From contig MOWL01000088.1 in the NCBI GenBank assembly GCA_002110485.1, positions 248,001 to 312,000 on the forward strand: a stretch of 64,000 nt of DNA, in the 5' to 3' direction. The notes under the pieces are model-generated. The model saw nothing but the letters and a program-made list of their open reading frames with translations. It was not told the DNA's origin and made no database searches. Below are positions 10,590 through 22,176 of the stretch, piece after piece. The stretch comes from Emergomyces orientalis (taxonomy: Eukaryota; Ascomycota; Eurotiomycetes; Onygenales; Ajellomycetaceae). The first letter of the stretch is position 1, and every line of letters begins with the position of its first letter. Position numbers and translations under genes: made by a program.

Positions 10590-11747
10590 ATGGCTGGCAC
10601 AGTCCAAGGAGATTATGATGACGCCTTCGCGCCCGTCAAGGATCTACTCCAGAAATTCATAGACACAGACGAAGAGCTCGGCGCATCCATCACAGTCAAC
10701 ATCGACGGCCGCGACGTTCTAGATATATGGGGCGGACACCGCGATGAAGCCCGCACGTCGCTCTGGGCTCGCGACACCATCACAAACGTCTGGTCGACAA
10801 CCAAGACCATTACGAATCTTGCTGCCCTGATGCTCGTCGACCGCGGCCAGCTCGACCTCTTTGAAAAAGTGGCTACTTACTGGCCCGAGTTTGCGGCCAA
10901 CGGGAAACAGGACATTGAGGTCCGGCACCTGCTCGCGCACACCTCAGGTGTGTCTGGCTGGGAAAAACCGGTCGAGTTGGCCGACATGTTCGATCTGAAG
11001 GCCTCCACGGACAAATTGGCGACCCAGAAGCCCTGGTGGGAACCAGGAACCGCATCTGGCTATCATGCGCAGAACCAAGGCCATCTGGTGGGCGAGGTGG
11101 TGCGCCGAGTAAGCGGTAAAACGCTCAGGCAGTTTGTCGCCGAAGAAATCGCAGGGCCGTTGGGAGCCGATTTCCAAATCGGCGCTGCGGAGAGCGACTG
11201 GGCACGCATCGCGGACATTGTGCCCCCGCCTCCGCTCAATGCGGACTTGTCCGCGCTTCCTGCCGACAGTCCTGCTATCTTGACATTTACAGGCCCAGTT
11301 GCCAATCCCCCAACAGCCAACTCGCCGGAGTGGAGGAAAGCGCAACTCGGCGGCCTCAACGGCCACGCGAACTCGCGGTCCGTTGCTCGCATTCTTTCAG
11401 CCATATCTCTTGGTGGAGGGGAAGTGAACGGTGTGCGACTCCTGTCCCAAAAAACAATCGATTTGATCTTCCAGGAGCAGGCCAACGGCGTCGACCTTGT
11501 TCTTGGCATACCGTTACGTTGGGGCATCGGGTACGCCCTGCCGTTGCAGGCGACGGCACCGTTTTTACCCGAGAATGAGGAGCGGATCTGTTTTTGGGGG
11601 GGCTGGGGTGGCTCGCTTGCCATTATGGACCTTGATCGTCGGATGACAATCACGTACATGATGAATAAAATGGCGGCTGGTATTATCGGTTCGCCCCGCA
11701 GCGATGCTTATGTTCGGGCGATATACGCCGCTGTTGCATCTCTATGA
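10590..11747 (+). CDS. Serine beta-lactamase-fold esterase (class C / family VIII type)
   Basis: Intronless, 385 residues with a good start context (ACAATGG). The family uses an S-x-x-K catalytic pair for ester or amide hydrolysis or acyl transfer. Visible: S69-T-T-K72 in WSTTKT, HLLAHTSG at 113-120 (a conserved class C landmark), Y158 in the YHAQN motif at 158-162 (the Y-x-N-type second motif), and a WGGWGG segment near 336-341 in the place of the third H/W-x-G motif. There is no signal peptide, so it is probably cytosolic. Fungal relatives include hydrolases and the LovD-type acyltransferases, so transferase activity is possible. Divergent from the Baeyer-Villiger monooxygenase, whose ester product it could cleave (inference from neighbourhood). 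Confidence 0.88.
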   Translation: MAGTVQGDYDDAFAPVKDLLQKFIDTDEELGASITVNIDGRDVLDIWGGHRDEARTSLWARDTITNVWSTTKTITNLAALMLVDRGQLDLFEKVATYWPEFAANGKQDIEVRHLLAHTSGVSGWEKPVELADMFDLKASTDKLATQKPWWEPGTASGYHAQNQGHLVGEVVRRVSGKTLRQFVAEEIAGPLGADFQIGAAESDWARIADIVPPPPLNADLSALPADSPAILTFTGPVANPPTANSPEWRKAQLGGLNGHANSRSVARILSAISLGGGEVNGVRLLSQKTIDLIFQEQANGVDLVLGIPLRWGIGYALPLQATAPFLPENEERICFWGGWGGSLAIMDLDRRMTITYMMNKMAAGIIGSPRSDAYVRAIYAAVASL

Positions 11748-11853
11748 ACGGTCTCCTTTTTTGTTTTGTTTTTTGGGAGACGGGTTTAAAGGAGTGTATG
11801 ATTGGAGTTTGGGTATTGAGAGTGGTGTATGTAGATAGGTATTCATGTACGTA

Positions 11854-11884
<31 letters not shown>

Positions 11885-12111
11885 TATGCGTATGGGTATG
11901 GTTGGCGAAATGAATAATTGAATGACATAACATCCATGATAACAAAATAATATATTGTCAATCACAAATCTCATGAACGTCAATGGAACCGATCGTCTCA
12001 CAAGTCCAGGATTGCAGATCACCACAGAATTGGCCCATATTGTTCATTGACATTGGAGTAACTCATCCCTGTTGCTTGACTAGGGTGGACTGTTTCTGGC
12101 AGAATTCAAAA
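11748..12111. other. Convergent spacer with a GA microsatellite
   Basis: 364 nt between the esterase stop and the bZIP stop, holding both 3' untranslated ends and a 27-nt (GA)n run at 11858-11884. Confidence 0.6.
11858..11884. repeat. (GA)n microsatellite
   Basis: Thirteen and a half uninterrupted GA units in the 3' region of the esterase gene. Confidence 0.95.
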
Positions 12112-13841
12112 TTACATCGGAAACATGGCAGCTGCATCGGGGGACAATTGCCATGACGCGGCGTAAGAATCACTCTGCGAGGTGGCGGTGTCTTCTGAGG
12201 AACAAAGTTCCGGCATCGTCCCAGTCGCTGGAGCCATCAGAGAGAGCGCAAAATTAGCACTACAAGGAGGGTTTAAAAATGATGGTTTGCCGTTGAACGC
12301 CGGAATTTCGCTCCGTAACTCTGGGTACAGGGTAAAGAAACCTGTCTGCACAGTCCAGCATCGTATATCTTCAATGCGTTGAGAAAAGTCCGTTGAGAAT
12401 GAATAAGTGCCGCTGAATCTGTCCCAGACGTACAGGCCCTGAGGCTCATAGGGCCAGAGAAATCGAAAATTGGACCGGAGGTGGTCGAGGAGGTTGTCGC
12501 TCGAGTATCGATCGGGCCATACGAGTAGGTGCTCACGGAATCCCGGCCTAAATGGGTAATTAGCCTAGTTCCATTCCCCTCATATATTATTATTCTCCAG
12601 GGACGAGGAACACTGACCATACGTAATATGCGGCATGAGGGGGATGATTGATAAATTTCTGAGACGGCCTGTTCCTAGGTGTTAGCGTCTAACAAAATAC
12701 ATAAAGTGCCTGCTGTTGATGCATAAATAGTAACTGTACCTTGCACGCAGGAAGTTAGGCGTTCCCGGGAGGTATTCTCCGGTTAGGATGTGCTGTAGGA
12801 GAAGACTATTAGCCCCGTCTATTCTTCCATAATGTTCCCGAAGGTTTGGACTGATAGGGATACGGATAGATAAAGACTTACATGCAACTGTAGTCTCATT
12901 ACATATAGAATTGCGAGTCTTTCAGCAGGCCGCTCATGGTAGGCAGAGAGCAGTTGTTGGTCAGTCTGCTTGAGAGTCTGCCACGTCATGTCCAGCAAAT
13001 GATCTCCTGCAGTTACATTCCACCCGTGTAACACGGCTTTGATTAAGATATCTGTATCTCGGGCCAGATCTGGGGCGATGATCGTCGGTGAAGTCGCGGC
13101 CGCTGGAGACTGCAACGCGCTGCATGTGAATTGACCAAGTAACGTCCAGGTCGTTCGAGGGGAATAGTGGTAGTCGACGAGGGCCATATGAACGTTCCTC
13201 TCCCAACCACGAGCAGCAGCATCACTTCGGGGAGTGTCAAAAGGCATATCTAATACTGTGAGGTCTGTAGAAGTAAGATTTAGACCATCAGAGAATTGGG
13301 GAAACGGGACAGGAGATGAAAAGTTATCGGATAGTTCATCGGAACCGAGTTCGATCAGAGGTTCTCCATTGCCTTCTCCATGAATTTGCCTGGCGGTGCC
13401 ATTATTCGCCTTGTCGTTGGGATCTGAGCCTGATGTAGCAGCTGCAGAGGCCAACGGAGGTCTGATCGAGCCCGTATTGTTGTTGTTGGTGTTGGTGCTG
13501 GTTCTGGCATTGGCATCTTCCAGAACCGTCTTTGCAACCTCACATATCGTTGCAAGGCTCTTCTTTAGCCGGTCGATCTCGTTGAAGTCATGCTTGAGCC
13601 GACGCAGGAAAGTCGAAGTCTCGGTTAGAGTCCCATTTGCGTCTGTATCCGCGACTGCGTTTGTTGTAGCTGCTGCATCTAGCAACCGCTCCAGGTGTCC
13701 AATATAGTTCTTCGTCTTTTCACGCGACTGCCTGTGGGCCTTTCGATCCGCGGCTCTCTTGCGTTCGCGTTGTGAAGCGGTTAGCGTTCGTGTCTTCGTT
13801 GTTGCTTGCTGTGGCGTGCCTGATCGTGAATCCGAATCCAT
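12112..13841 (-). CDS. bZIP transcription factor with C-terminal DUF3425
   Basis: Nuclear DNA-binding regulator. Four exons read in phase: 12882-13841, 12740-12792, 12618-12674 and 12112-12547, giving 501 residues; all three introns (12793-12881, 12675-12739, 12548-12617) are GT-AG. The basic region (residues ~23-44) reads SQRERKRAADRKAHRQSREK and leads into a short Leu-containing helix (YIGHLERLL). Asp replaces the usual Asn of the N-x7-R signature, a variant of fungal DUF3425 bZIPs as I remember them. The C-terminal exons carry the DUF3425-like W...P...FREHLLVWPDRY and FRFLWPYEP segments. The Met at 13841 was chosen because it starts just before the basic region; an upstream in-frame Met at 14000 would add 53 unlikely residues. 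It lies tail to tail with the esterase and may regulate that group, which is inference. Confidence 0.85.
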
Positions 13842-15060
13842 CCTTTTCTCTGTAGAATATTGAAATATATTGCGATGCATGTATTTACGAATGTAGCAAT
13901 GATACGGCCCCAGCGCAGGTAGTTTTCCGGGTACCAGGTATGTGGGCTGAGGAGAGGCCGAGAAGCTTCCCCGCGAACCTGGGAGAAGATGTGGAACCAC
14001 CGAGCGGGGGATATCGGTAGCTCTGGCCGAGGTGCGGAGACTGCATCATCCATCTTCTTATCTGACAACACCAACAGTGAGCATAGGCTGCCAATATATG
14101 ATAACAATTATGTGTATGTATTTCTGTCCTTTGCATTTTCTGTTCGCTGTGTTATTTCTCCTAAAACAAGGAAGCTACCTTCTGGTTCGTTTTTCACAAA
14201 TCGAAATGTACCAGGGATTCACCCAGCTAATTAACACCACATAAAATGAAAAAGAAAAGGTTTAAGTGATATTAGAATGAGTAAACAAAAAAGATGTATC
14301 CACCTTGAAGTGTATTAATTTAAAGAATCAAATCCCAATAAGAAATAATCAAAAAATATGGTGATTGATCAATTTCCAACGAGAGCGAGATATGTAAACA
14401 TTCCAAAAACTATAAAAAAGAATAAAATCAAATTTTGGGGCTCGGATTGCACGAGAAAAGTAAAACCCATGATTCCGCCAACGCAAAAAGCGCCTTACCT
14501 TGCTCTTTATTTCTTTTAGAAATTCCCAATACTCCATAAATGTTGGCCCTTAATAACCCAAAACTGAGATGAGTAGTCGAAGCAGAGCCAGCGTGAGGGT
14601 CGAATAAATGGAAAATGCAGAGGGGAGAAAAAGCAATTAGCGGTATGGAGAAACGGAGTAAATAAATAAAAATCTTGCTAAAGAAAATGGGTTGAAGGGA
14701 AATATTCTAAAATAAAATAAATACATGGAATTGTGAGGGAAATGGTGATGCAGCGTAGTATCAAAGTGGTGGTGAGCGGTAAATCAACCAGATTAACAAA
14801 AATATTGGTCAAAATGTTGGTAAGATCTGAGTGGAAGAAATGGGAAGATGAATGAAGGCCATAAAGAAATGAAAAAGAAACCGAATGAAATGAAAAATCC
14901 AGAGGTGAAAAATGGTGATACGGGTCAAAACAGAAAAAAGGAGCCCCCAAGTCGGAACAGGGTGTGTCAATTCCAGCCCATGAGGGCCCGTCAGTTCGTA
15001 TTCGGACCTTCGTATCCGGAAGAGGAGCCGAAAATTGATGGGCTTAAGAAAGGCCTCCAG
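13842..15060. other. AT-rich spacer
   Basis: 1.2 kb: the upstream region of the bZIP gene, then the 3' end of the RING gene. It is A-rich on the plus strand from 14240 to 14930. No coding pattern, tRNA or repeat of note was seen. Confidence 0.5.
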
Positions 15061-16257
15061 TCACATATCGCAACGACTGTTCATGATATCATTATTTCGT
15101 TAGCTATGCTACCTTCTCTTCAAAACGTAATGAAGTAGAAAAGGGAGACTTCATCGGGAAGGGAAACGGGAAAGAAGCAAGCAGGGGAAAAATTAACCAT
15201 ACCAATTCGGACAAGTAAGCTTCCACCCAGAACTATTACAGGTATTAATCCACGAGTTGATGCAATCCATATGGAAATTCCTCCCGCAGAACCGTGAGCA
15301 GTAGCTGAGTTCATCGGACTCATACAGAGAATTAGAATTAGAAGAAGAAGAAGAAGAAGAAGAAGAAGAAGAAGAAGAAAAAAAAAACAAAGAGGATTCA
15401 ACTTTGGCGTCGATGAGGGTTTCTTGGCAGATGGGGCAATCGCCTTCAATTGGCATGCGGGTCGGTTCCTGTTCATGTCCCTTTTCTCCCTCTTCTTCTT
15501 CTTCTCCTTCTCTTTCGTTTGAAACTTCAGCGCGCTGTAAACTGAGCACAGAGCCTGCATGGTAAATGAGATGGTGTACGTGTGGTTGGGTTGCTGGGGG
15601 GGTTGGTGTTGAGGCTTGAGGAGCTTCAGCGTGGGCGGGTTCGCCATCCACGTCCGCATCCACATGCACATCCACCACGGCCACCTGCTCAGCGCCTTCA
15701 TTATCTGCTCCCAGATTAAATTCGTCGACCTGGATACGTCCAGCATCGAACACCTCAGCAGAGAGGAGCCCATCCACCCTTAACTGCTCGCCAATATGAT
15801 TAAACCTCATTACCAGGGCGTCGAGCATGCCCTCAAACCGAGCATAGCGCATATCACACTCCAGAACACGATATTGCACTGTCTTGAGCAACCAGGCTCT
15901 AGCCAAGTCGCTAGTTTGTTTTTGGTGGTTGCGCTGGCATAGCAGGTAGCTTGCGATTTGCTCAAATTTCTCAGTAAGTTCGTTGATGCTGGCACATAGG
16001 TCCGGAAAGATTTGAGTGGCACCTGCGAGAAGTAGTTTTGCGATGTGTCGTTGTTCTCGGCTGATTTTGCTTCTGCATTGGGTGCCCGAGGAGGTAGCCT
16101 GGCCAAGGCAAGTGAAGTCTTCAGATTGAGGGAAGACACCGAGAAGCTCGCAGAGTTCGTCTTCCTGGACTAATGGTGCCTCGTGTGCAAAACGGGGGTT
16201 GTCGAGTCTGTTCTCGAGAAAGCGGCGGAGCCTTGGGGACAGGGTTTGTAGATCCAT
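15061..16257 (-). CDS. RING-finger protein with poly-Ser insert
   Basis: Probable E3 ubiquitin ligase. Main exon 15203-16257 and a 16-nt last exon 15061-15076; the intron 15077-15202 (GTATGG, GCTAAC branch, ACAG) is proposed because reading through gives CPNWYG-stop and loses the last zinc ligands, whereas splicing gives CPNCRCDM-stop. That yields 356 residues. The RING starts with CPIC near 272 and continues CGRNFHMDC...CPNC (C3-H-C4 type with a His after Phe). The loop between the second and third ligands is lengthened by about 13 Ser residues from a (GAA)n tract (15341-15379) and there is a Glu-rich stretch upstream. N-terminal ~230 residues are helical, unrecognised. No neighbour suggests a substrate. 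An alternative acceptor at 15137 would give a slightly longer tail. Confidence 0.75.
15341..15387. repeat. (GAA)n plus A-run inside the RING gene
   Basis: About 13 GAA units followed by an A-run. Read on the minus strand this encodes Phe residues followed by poly-Ser inside the RING loop, so repeat length changes directly alter protein length. Confidence 0.95.
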
Positions 16258-17713
16258 TCTGTATGGAGTGGTTAGCAGGACGGGCGGCGAAGAAATGGGG
16301 TGGAAAATAAAGTTTATGGTATTTCTCAAGGGAAATTACATACATTGCGAGTTAGTGATAAATACAATTGTATAGCAAGGTAGGGATGATCAAAGAAAGC
16401 TGGCCCGGGGTGGTTGTTTGATACGACTGTGAAGCGACTCGGGTTGGAGCTGACCGTGGTGATTCGAGTGCTTTTTCCTTTGAGGAGCTTGTAAAAAGAT
16501 GATACTAGAGATCCTGGCGAACTCGATAGAATAGCTTAGCACAATTTCATGTAGATGTAGCTGCTCGAACCCTTTAAAGATTGGCCGAATGATATATTAG
16601 AGCTTTAGTCGAGATGTGAACTAGGATATGCGAAGCTCAGCTTGAACAACGTGTCAGGCAGTCTGAATTTTGAAGTAACGATCGAACTAATGTGTATGCT
16701 TTTTATTTTTATCTTTAGAAAAGACAGGCTTGTAGAGAGAGGCCTGGCCTTTTGGAGCTTTTGAAGTGAGTGAAAGGGTGTAATAAATGTGTAGTCGATG
16801 TGTCAAGGAGTGAATGTGAAAGAGGGCAAGCAGCCGGGGAATTAGTAGGAGAAGACATGGCTGGAATAAGGTCCCTATGGGTGTTTTATGCTTTTGGTAT
16901 AGTAGACGATAGAATGATGTCTTTTTTAAATTTTTGATATCTAGATGGAAGAAGGTATATCAATAATAAGGCCCGTGGATGTGCCCCTTAACGAAACCTT
17001 CCGCGACGGTTGCAGCTCGCTTGGCGGAATTCTATGCGAGAAATGACGTCAACAAGCTGCAGCAGGTACCTCTACCCGGGAATACCTGCAGCGGAGCACC
17101 ATAGTTTGGCTGCTGAAAAAGATAAATATAGCTATAAAATATTAGATATATGGATAATTATTAAATTAATACAGTAAGAGTAAATAGTTGTTGGAGCAAA
17201 TAAAAGGTCTACTAGCTACTACCTTTACCGTCTAATCTCTCGAGAATCCGGGGTATATTAGTTTCATGCAGCAAGCTCCCCCACTAGCTGCCCACCAAAG
17301 CTCCCGCCATGTATTCAGAATATCCCAGTAAATATTCCATGTACCTATACCTCGATATACCGCAGGCCAACTTCCAGAGCAATCCAAGACAATTCCTGTG
17401 TCTGGCCCATCCAGAGCTTCCCCTCATCTCGCCTCCCCCCTATAAAGCCGCTACACCCGCAGTTCGTCGACAAGTTTTTCCATCTAGGCATATTACCAGG
17501 CATATTACCATTGTGTAAGTGTCTTCGAATATATCACCGCCCTGCATACTTTACCATCAGTTGTGAAGAGGTAGCGTATAACCCCATTTCATCTGTATCA
17601 GACCAATCAGTGCTTAAATCATCAGCCCCTCCGCCCTTCGTACATACCTATAACACCGTGTTAACGGCAAAGCCACCACAGAAAATTGAATAAAAGAAGA
17701 CCCAGAAAACGAA
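16258..17713. other. Divergent spacer
   Basis: 1.46 kb between the RING gene and the Ser/Pro-rich protein gene start codons. It has a TA-rich block at 17120-17210 and pyrimidine-rich sequence (17390-17450) close to the plus-strand gene. No gene-like content seen. Confidence 0.5.
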
Positions 17714-18445
17714 ATGAGTAACCGCCCCAGCGACCGTCCAAGTGATCGCCCAGATCATCCTCCCGTCTGGGTTCGTGGCGGGCCTCCATATTACTACATG
17801 CCAACCAGACCAAGCATCGCCACATCCCCAAGTGAAACTCTGCGACGGGTATGTCTTGAATAAACCCCCTCTCCAGCAACAACATCTGCCATCAGAGAGT
17901 AGGAAAAAGAATAAGGAAAGAGAAAATGAAAATAAAGAGAAAATGAACACGATAAACCTCAGCTGATCACTTGCCGAACCGAACCTCAAAACTCTTAGGC
18001 CTCTACGACCTCCACCCTCTCCAGCTCCGCAGAAAGCTCATTAGGAGGGACCCTCTCCCCATCTCCCAGTCCCGCAACCTCCCCCGAGCACCCGTCCGGA
18101 TTCCCATCCCACTTCCCCTTCTCCCCATTCAGCAGTAGCAGCCCACTGTCACACCAAACCTCCCCGCCCCCGCGCCCGCCATACATGGCTCAGGAACCCT
18201 CTTACATCGCCAGCACATCCGGCTCCGACTCCGGTTTGGGCTCTGAAGGCCAAAGCCCTCCGCGCCCCGACGCATTCCGCAGAAGCAACTCCATCAGCGG
18301 AACCAACCTCTTCTCCAACCTGGCGTCACAGAAGCGGAATACGGAAGATACTAGCTTTGCGTCGCGCAGGGCACAGTGGCATGAGCAGAATGTTGGTGTA
18401 GGGCCTGAGAAAAAGCGGTTCGTTTCGAATTGGTGGGATAAGTGA
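17714..18445 (+). CDS. Small Ser/Pro-rich conserved fungal protein, unknown function
   Basis: Two exons, 17714-17848 and 17999-18445, intron GTATGT...CTTAG; 193 residues. It begins MSNRPSDRPSDRPDHPPVWV with a short aromatic patch (PPYYYM), continues with a long Ser/Thr/Pro-rich disordered middle (residues ~46-110) and ends with a more conserved-looking block: GTNLFSNLASQKRN, then FASRRAQWHEQN and KRFVSNWWDK at the C terminus. I remember similar 'NLF-N-LASQKRN ... ARR' endings in small uncharacterised proteins of other Eurotiomycetes but know no function. The acceptor was chosen because both halves then share the same low-complexity style and stay open. Confidence 0.7.
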
Positions 18446-20830
18446 GTGTCTTTTTTTTCTCTCTCTTTCTTTTCCCCTTCTTTTCTCCTACTTCCAGAGG
18501 TGGAGGTGGAGCCTGATATTATGAGAAAATGCCTCTGCTGATACTGTCTTTTCTGGTTTCATCCGTATAGTTACGTAAGGGGTACGGGGTCAAATCAAAA
18601 GTGATAGTTTTGATATGTGTTATGCATTGGGCGTTGCTTTGAAAAGGCAACGAGTGTAAATGAAACGAAACAGATAGCGAAATCTGCACCCCTGAAAAGG
18701 AAGGAAAGGAAAAAAGGGTAAACAATAACAGAAAATTGTATTGTGTGTTGTAAGAGTCGATGAATTATGGGCAACTTTCTCTTCCTGCTTTGTTGTTCTT
18801 TTTTGGTATATTTCTTTTCTTTTCTTTTCTGTTCTTTTTTATCTTCCTGATTGTTTATCCCTTTGGAAATTTTGGAAATTTTTCAGAAACCCTTCCCTCG
18901 AACGCGCAGGAACAGGAAACCAGCGCGTTGCGTGATGTGGATGCGGGAAAATGTTTTTTTATCTGAAAATGGGTTTTCAAATCTATAACATTCCAAAATT
19001 GTTTTAACGTAAAGGGAGAGGCCGAGGAATGAAGATGGGAATGGGGATTGCCAGATTGATCTGAGCATATGAGGAATATGAATATGCGATATATTTGAGT
19101 TCTCTTTTCTTTTCTTTTGTTGCGTTTTTGAAACTTGCAATTGCATGTATATATGTACCTACTCGCCATAATGAATTCATATCCGTGTAGCGAGATGTTT
19201 TGTGTTATTGTAAAAAAACGATTTCCTCAACTGCCTAAAAGTGTTCGCTTCTGGGGAAGTCGAACGTTTCAGATCAAGATGTCTGAGTAAAATAAGGGAT
19301 GGCAGAGGCAATATTGGTGTATATGTAGATGGACAATGTTGGGCGGTTGGCATTTTTGCGTACAACGTTAATGAATAGTTGGAGGGTATATAAAGGAGGA
19401 GGTTTGTTGAGGCTGCGCTGAGTGTCTGGAAGAAAGTACCAAAGGGACGTGTGCGCTCCACACCACAGCACCCCAGTTTCGTTCATCCGTAAAACGCTGA
19501 CACCACGTTAAACTACTTCTCCATTTCCTGCATCTTACCCAATGGAAATAAGATTAGAGCCTCCTTTATATAAGAGGCGGAAAATATACACCAACTTAAA
19601 TAACTACGAAGCATGCAGTTTAACTGACGATCACAAATATCAAAGCCGAACTAGCAAGCTCTAGAAACATGGGGGATTCCGGCCACAAAGATTTCTTAAT
19701 AAAATAAAAATGCAGGTATCACTATCATCCGCAGATCAACTTACCTGCATAGTCATGTTCGATGTTACTTCAGCCCTGTTTGTTGCGGGACGGGGCTGCC
19801 TACGAAATATTGCCCGGATAACCTACCTGAGGTGATTGGGGGACTCACACCACCTTTTCCAGTAAAATAAGCCTCTACAGCTTCCAATGTATTGGAGCCA
19901 TGGGGTGTGTCGTCGCAGCCCGAAGGGACACATGCAGATATCATATATCCATCATATCAAGTGTCCCAAAACCCTCAGCGCTCGCCCCCCCCTCGTCTCG
20001 ATATCACCCTAGCACTCTCCTCTGGAAAAGGATATCAATCCGGCAAGTTTGTTTTCACAGCCGGATAGAATTCCCCAACCAGAGAAAAAGAGCCAAGGGC
20101 GAGACAAAGATAATGGTAGTAGAGAAATGCAAATCGAACACCGACTCTATGCCAATCCCCCATAGAGCCTCAGCCTCTTCGAGGCATCAGCAAGGGGGAA
20201 ACAGGGATAGAATCCAATGTCCAATTTTCAATTTCAATTTCAGGCCGCCTGAGGGTCGACTCGACGCACCCCAGAAAATTAAAAAAGGAAAAGAATCGCT
20301 CCCCCGGGGATCAATATCAGCGGTTTTTTCTTCTGTTTCAAAGCAATGGTTAAGCGGAACGACACCCTTTGTGAAGCCTCCATTGTGAATCTTTAGAAAA
20401 CAAGAGAAAAACAGGAGCGATCTTTTTCTTTCTTTCCCCATTTTTTTGTCAGGAAAAACGTTTGTCATTGATTGTATAGCAGAAAAGAGGGGGAGGTGAC
20501 GAGAACCAAAAAGAGGAGAGCATGATATCTAACAATCTGCGACCAGCATCACATTCACCAAATCTCCTGCTGCGTTCGTCCCATGAGGAGAAAGGCTCGT
20601 GTTAGGATGCCAAAGAGTCCGGCCGTTGACTGCCAGATTCCATTTTCGGTTCCCCTTTTCGGTTTTCTTTTGTCTTTTCAATTACATCATTAAAAAGAAC
20701 AAAAGGGGGAGAAAAAAGAAGACAAGACGAGCAAGCCCAAACCTGACGCTGGATTAACATAAAATAAAATAAAAAAGAAATATTCCCCCCGGCTCCCTTT
20801 TTTTACTCTTGTCCCATTTTAAAACAGCAT
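18446..20830. other. Long spacer, no gene recognised
   Basis: 2.4 kb between the small Ser/Pro-rich gene and the RPL11 stop codon. It has several T-rich tracts (18780-18880) and mixed sequence. A 162-codon open stretch at 19900-20388 has no recognisable composition or motif and is not called as a gene. Confidence 0.5.
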
Positions 20831-21783
20831 TTATCGAACAATTCCCTCGAAGCGAGACTTGAACCATTTGATAGTCTCGGTCTGGTTGATCTTGTGGTTG
20901 GAACCAATCTTGGACTTGCATCGTCTGCGGGTAGCGACGCGTTCACCAGGTCGGGTCCTATAAATACGTAGTTCAAAGCTCGTTAATAATGTCCATTCTT
21001 TCTTTTCCTCTTCATCTCCCGCGGTTGAAAGCAAGCAGCTCGACGGGCTAGTGGCACTATGGCAAATCATCCCCATCCGCGCCGCCCTAATCGGCCTATT
21101 CCTCTACTTTGAAAAATGAAATGAGAGTGCGACAAAGAATAAACTCACATGCAGCAGTAAAAGTCCATTCCGTAGATACCAATACCAGGGTCATACTTGA
21201 TGCCGAGATCGATGTGTTCGCTGATACCGAAGCCGAAGTTGCCAGTCTCGGAGAAGTTCTTCTTTCTCAGTTCGTATTCCTTGACCTTGAGGCCACGCTC
21301 GAGGATCTCCTCAGCCTTGGGTCCGCGGACAGTGACGTGCACGGCGATCTTCTCATTACGACGGATACCGAAGGTACGAACGGTGTATCTAGCCTTGCCT
21401 ATAATTTTGGTTTTTTCATCCCGTCAGATTCTCTCTCCCTCAAATCCAATGCTGTCTGTTTTTTTGTTTTTTTTTTGTTCTTTTGGCTTTCGATTGGCTG
21501 CAAAGGTTGGCTCTCCAGATTTCGGTTGGGTTATTCTTACTGTAGACAGGAGTTTGACCGCTCAGCTGTTCCAACACCTTAGCAGCACGGGTGAGTCTGT
21601 CACCGGATTCGCCAACGGAGATGTTGAGGACGAGTTTTTGGATGCGGAGCTCCCGCATGGGGTTGCTGGTGTCTTTTCCCTCGGCCTGTATCGCATTGAA
21701 TTAGAAAGGGGATATGCAAAATTGTGTCGCAGAAAAGAATGTCATAGAATTGAAGATGACAAGAGGTCAATAGCACTCACCAT
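20831..21783 (-). CDS. RPL11: 60S ribosomal protein L11 (uL5)
   Basis: Component of the large subunit central protuberance that contacts 5S rRNA. Four coding exons: 21781-21783 (the ATG alone), 21541-21685, 21149-21398 and 20831-20957; introns 21686-21780, 21399-21540 and 20958-21148 are all GT-AG. Joined product is 174 residues, the same as the yeast protein. It reads MAEGKDTSNPMRELRIQKLV near the start, then VGESGDRLTRAAKVLEQLSG, RYTVRTFGIRRNEKIAVHVT, GNFGFGISEHIDLGIKYDPG and ends TIKWFKSRFEGIVR. The Met-only first coding exon is needed because no other in-frame ATG joins to the conserved N terminus. It is divergent from the SmB gene with 393 bp between start codons. Confidence 0.97.
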
Positions 21784-22176
21784 GGCTCGTGTGCTGCTGG
21801 ACAGTCGGCTGTTAGTTGTTGAAATGCTGCGAGGAATATCCTGAGGTTGGGAGTGGGAAAGCGGTAATTGTAAAATGTGTGGGATTGAAGATACACAAAA
21901 ACCCTTAGCGTCTTGGCTGTCTTGGCGCTGACTAGCGAGTCCAAACTTACCCTTTCCAGACTTCACCCTCGTTATAGGCGGGCGTGTATTTATGATATCA
22001 AGCTAGAACACCGACTTTGTCTCTTTAGTCCCTCACTTCGCTTTTTATCGCAGAGGATTTACGGAGAGCTAAGTTGGGGAATTGGATGATTTGATATATT
22101 TTCTTTTTTTTCTTTATTCTGTCCTATCCTGAGCTGGGTTGGAGAAGTCGCACTCGTGGGCGCGCGTGAAGCAAAA
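21784..22176. promoter_or_regulatory. Shared RPL11/SmB divergent promoter region
   Basis: 393 bp separate the two divergent start codons of highly expressed housekeeping genes. It must hold both promoters and both 5' untranslated leaders. A T/C-rich tract at 22095-22120 lies just upstream of SmB. No canonical TATA box was identified with confidence. Confidence 0.6.

Noticed and set aside
19900..20388. 162-codon open stretch on the plus strand
   Set aside because: Composition is random-looking, no motif, no splice or start context, and it lies in repeat-like AT/GC mosaic spacer.
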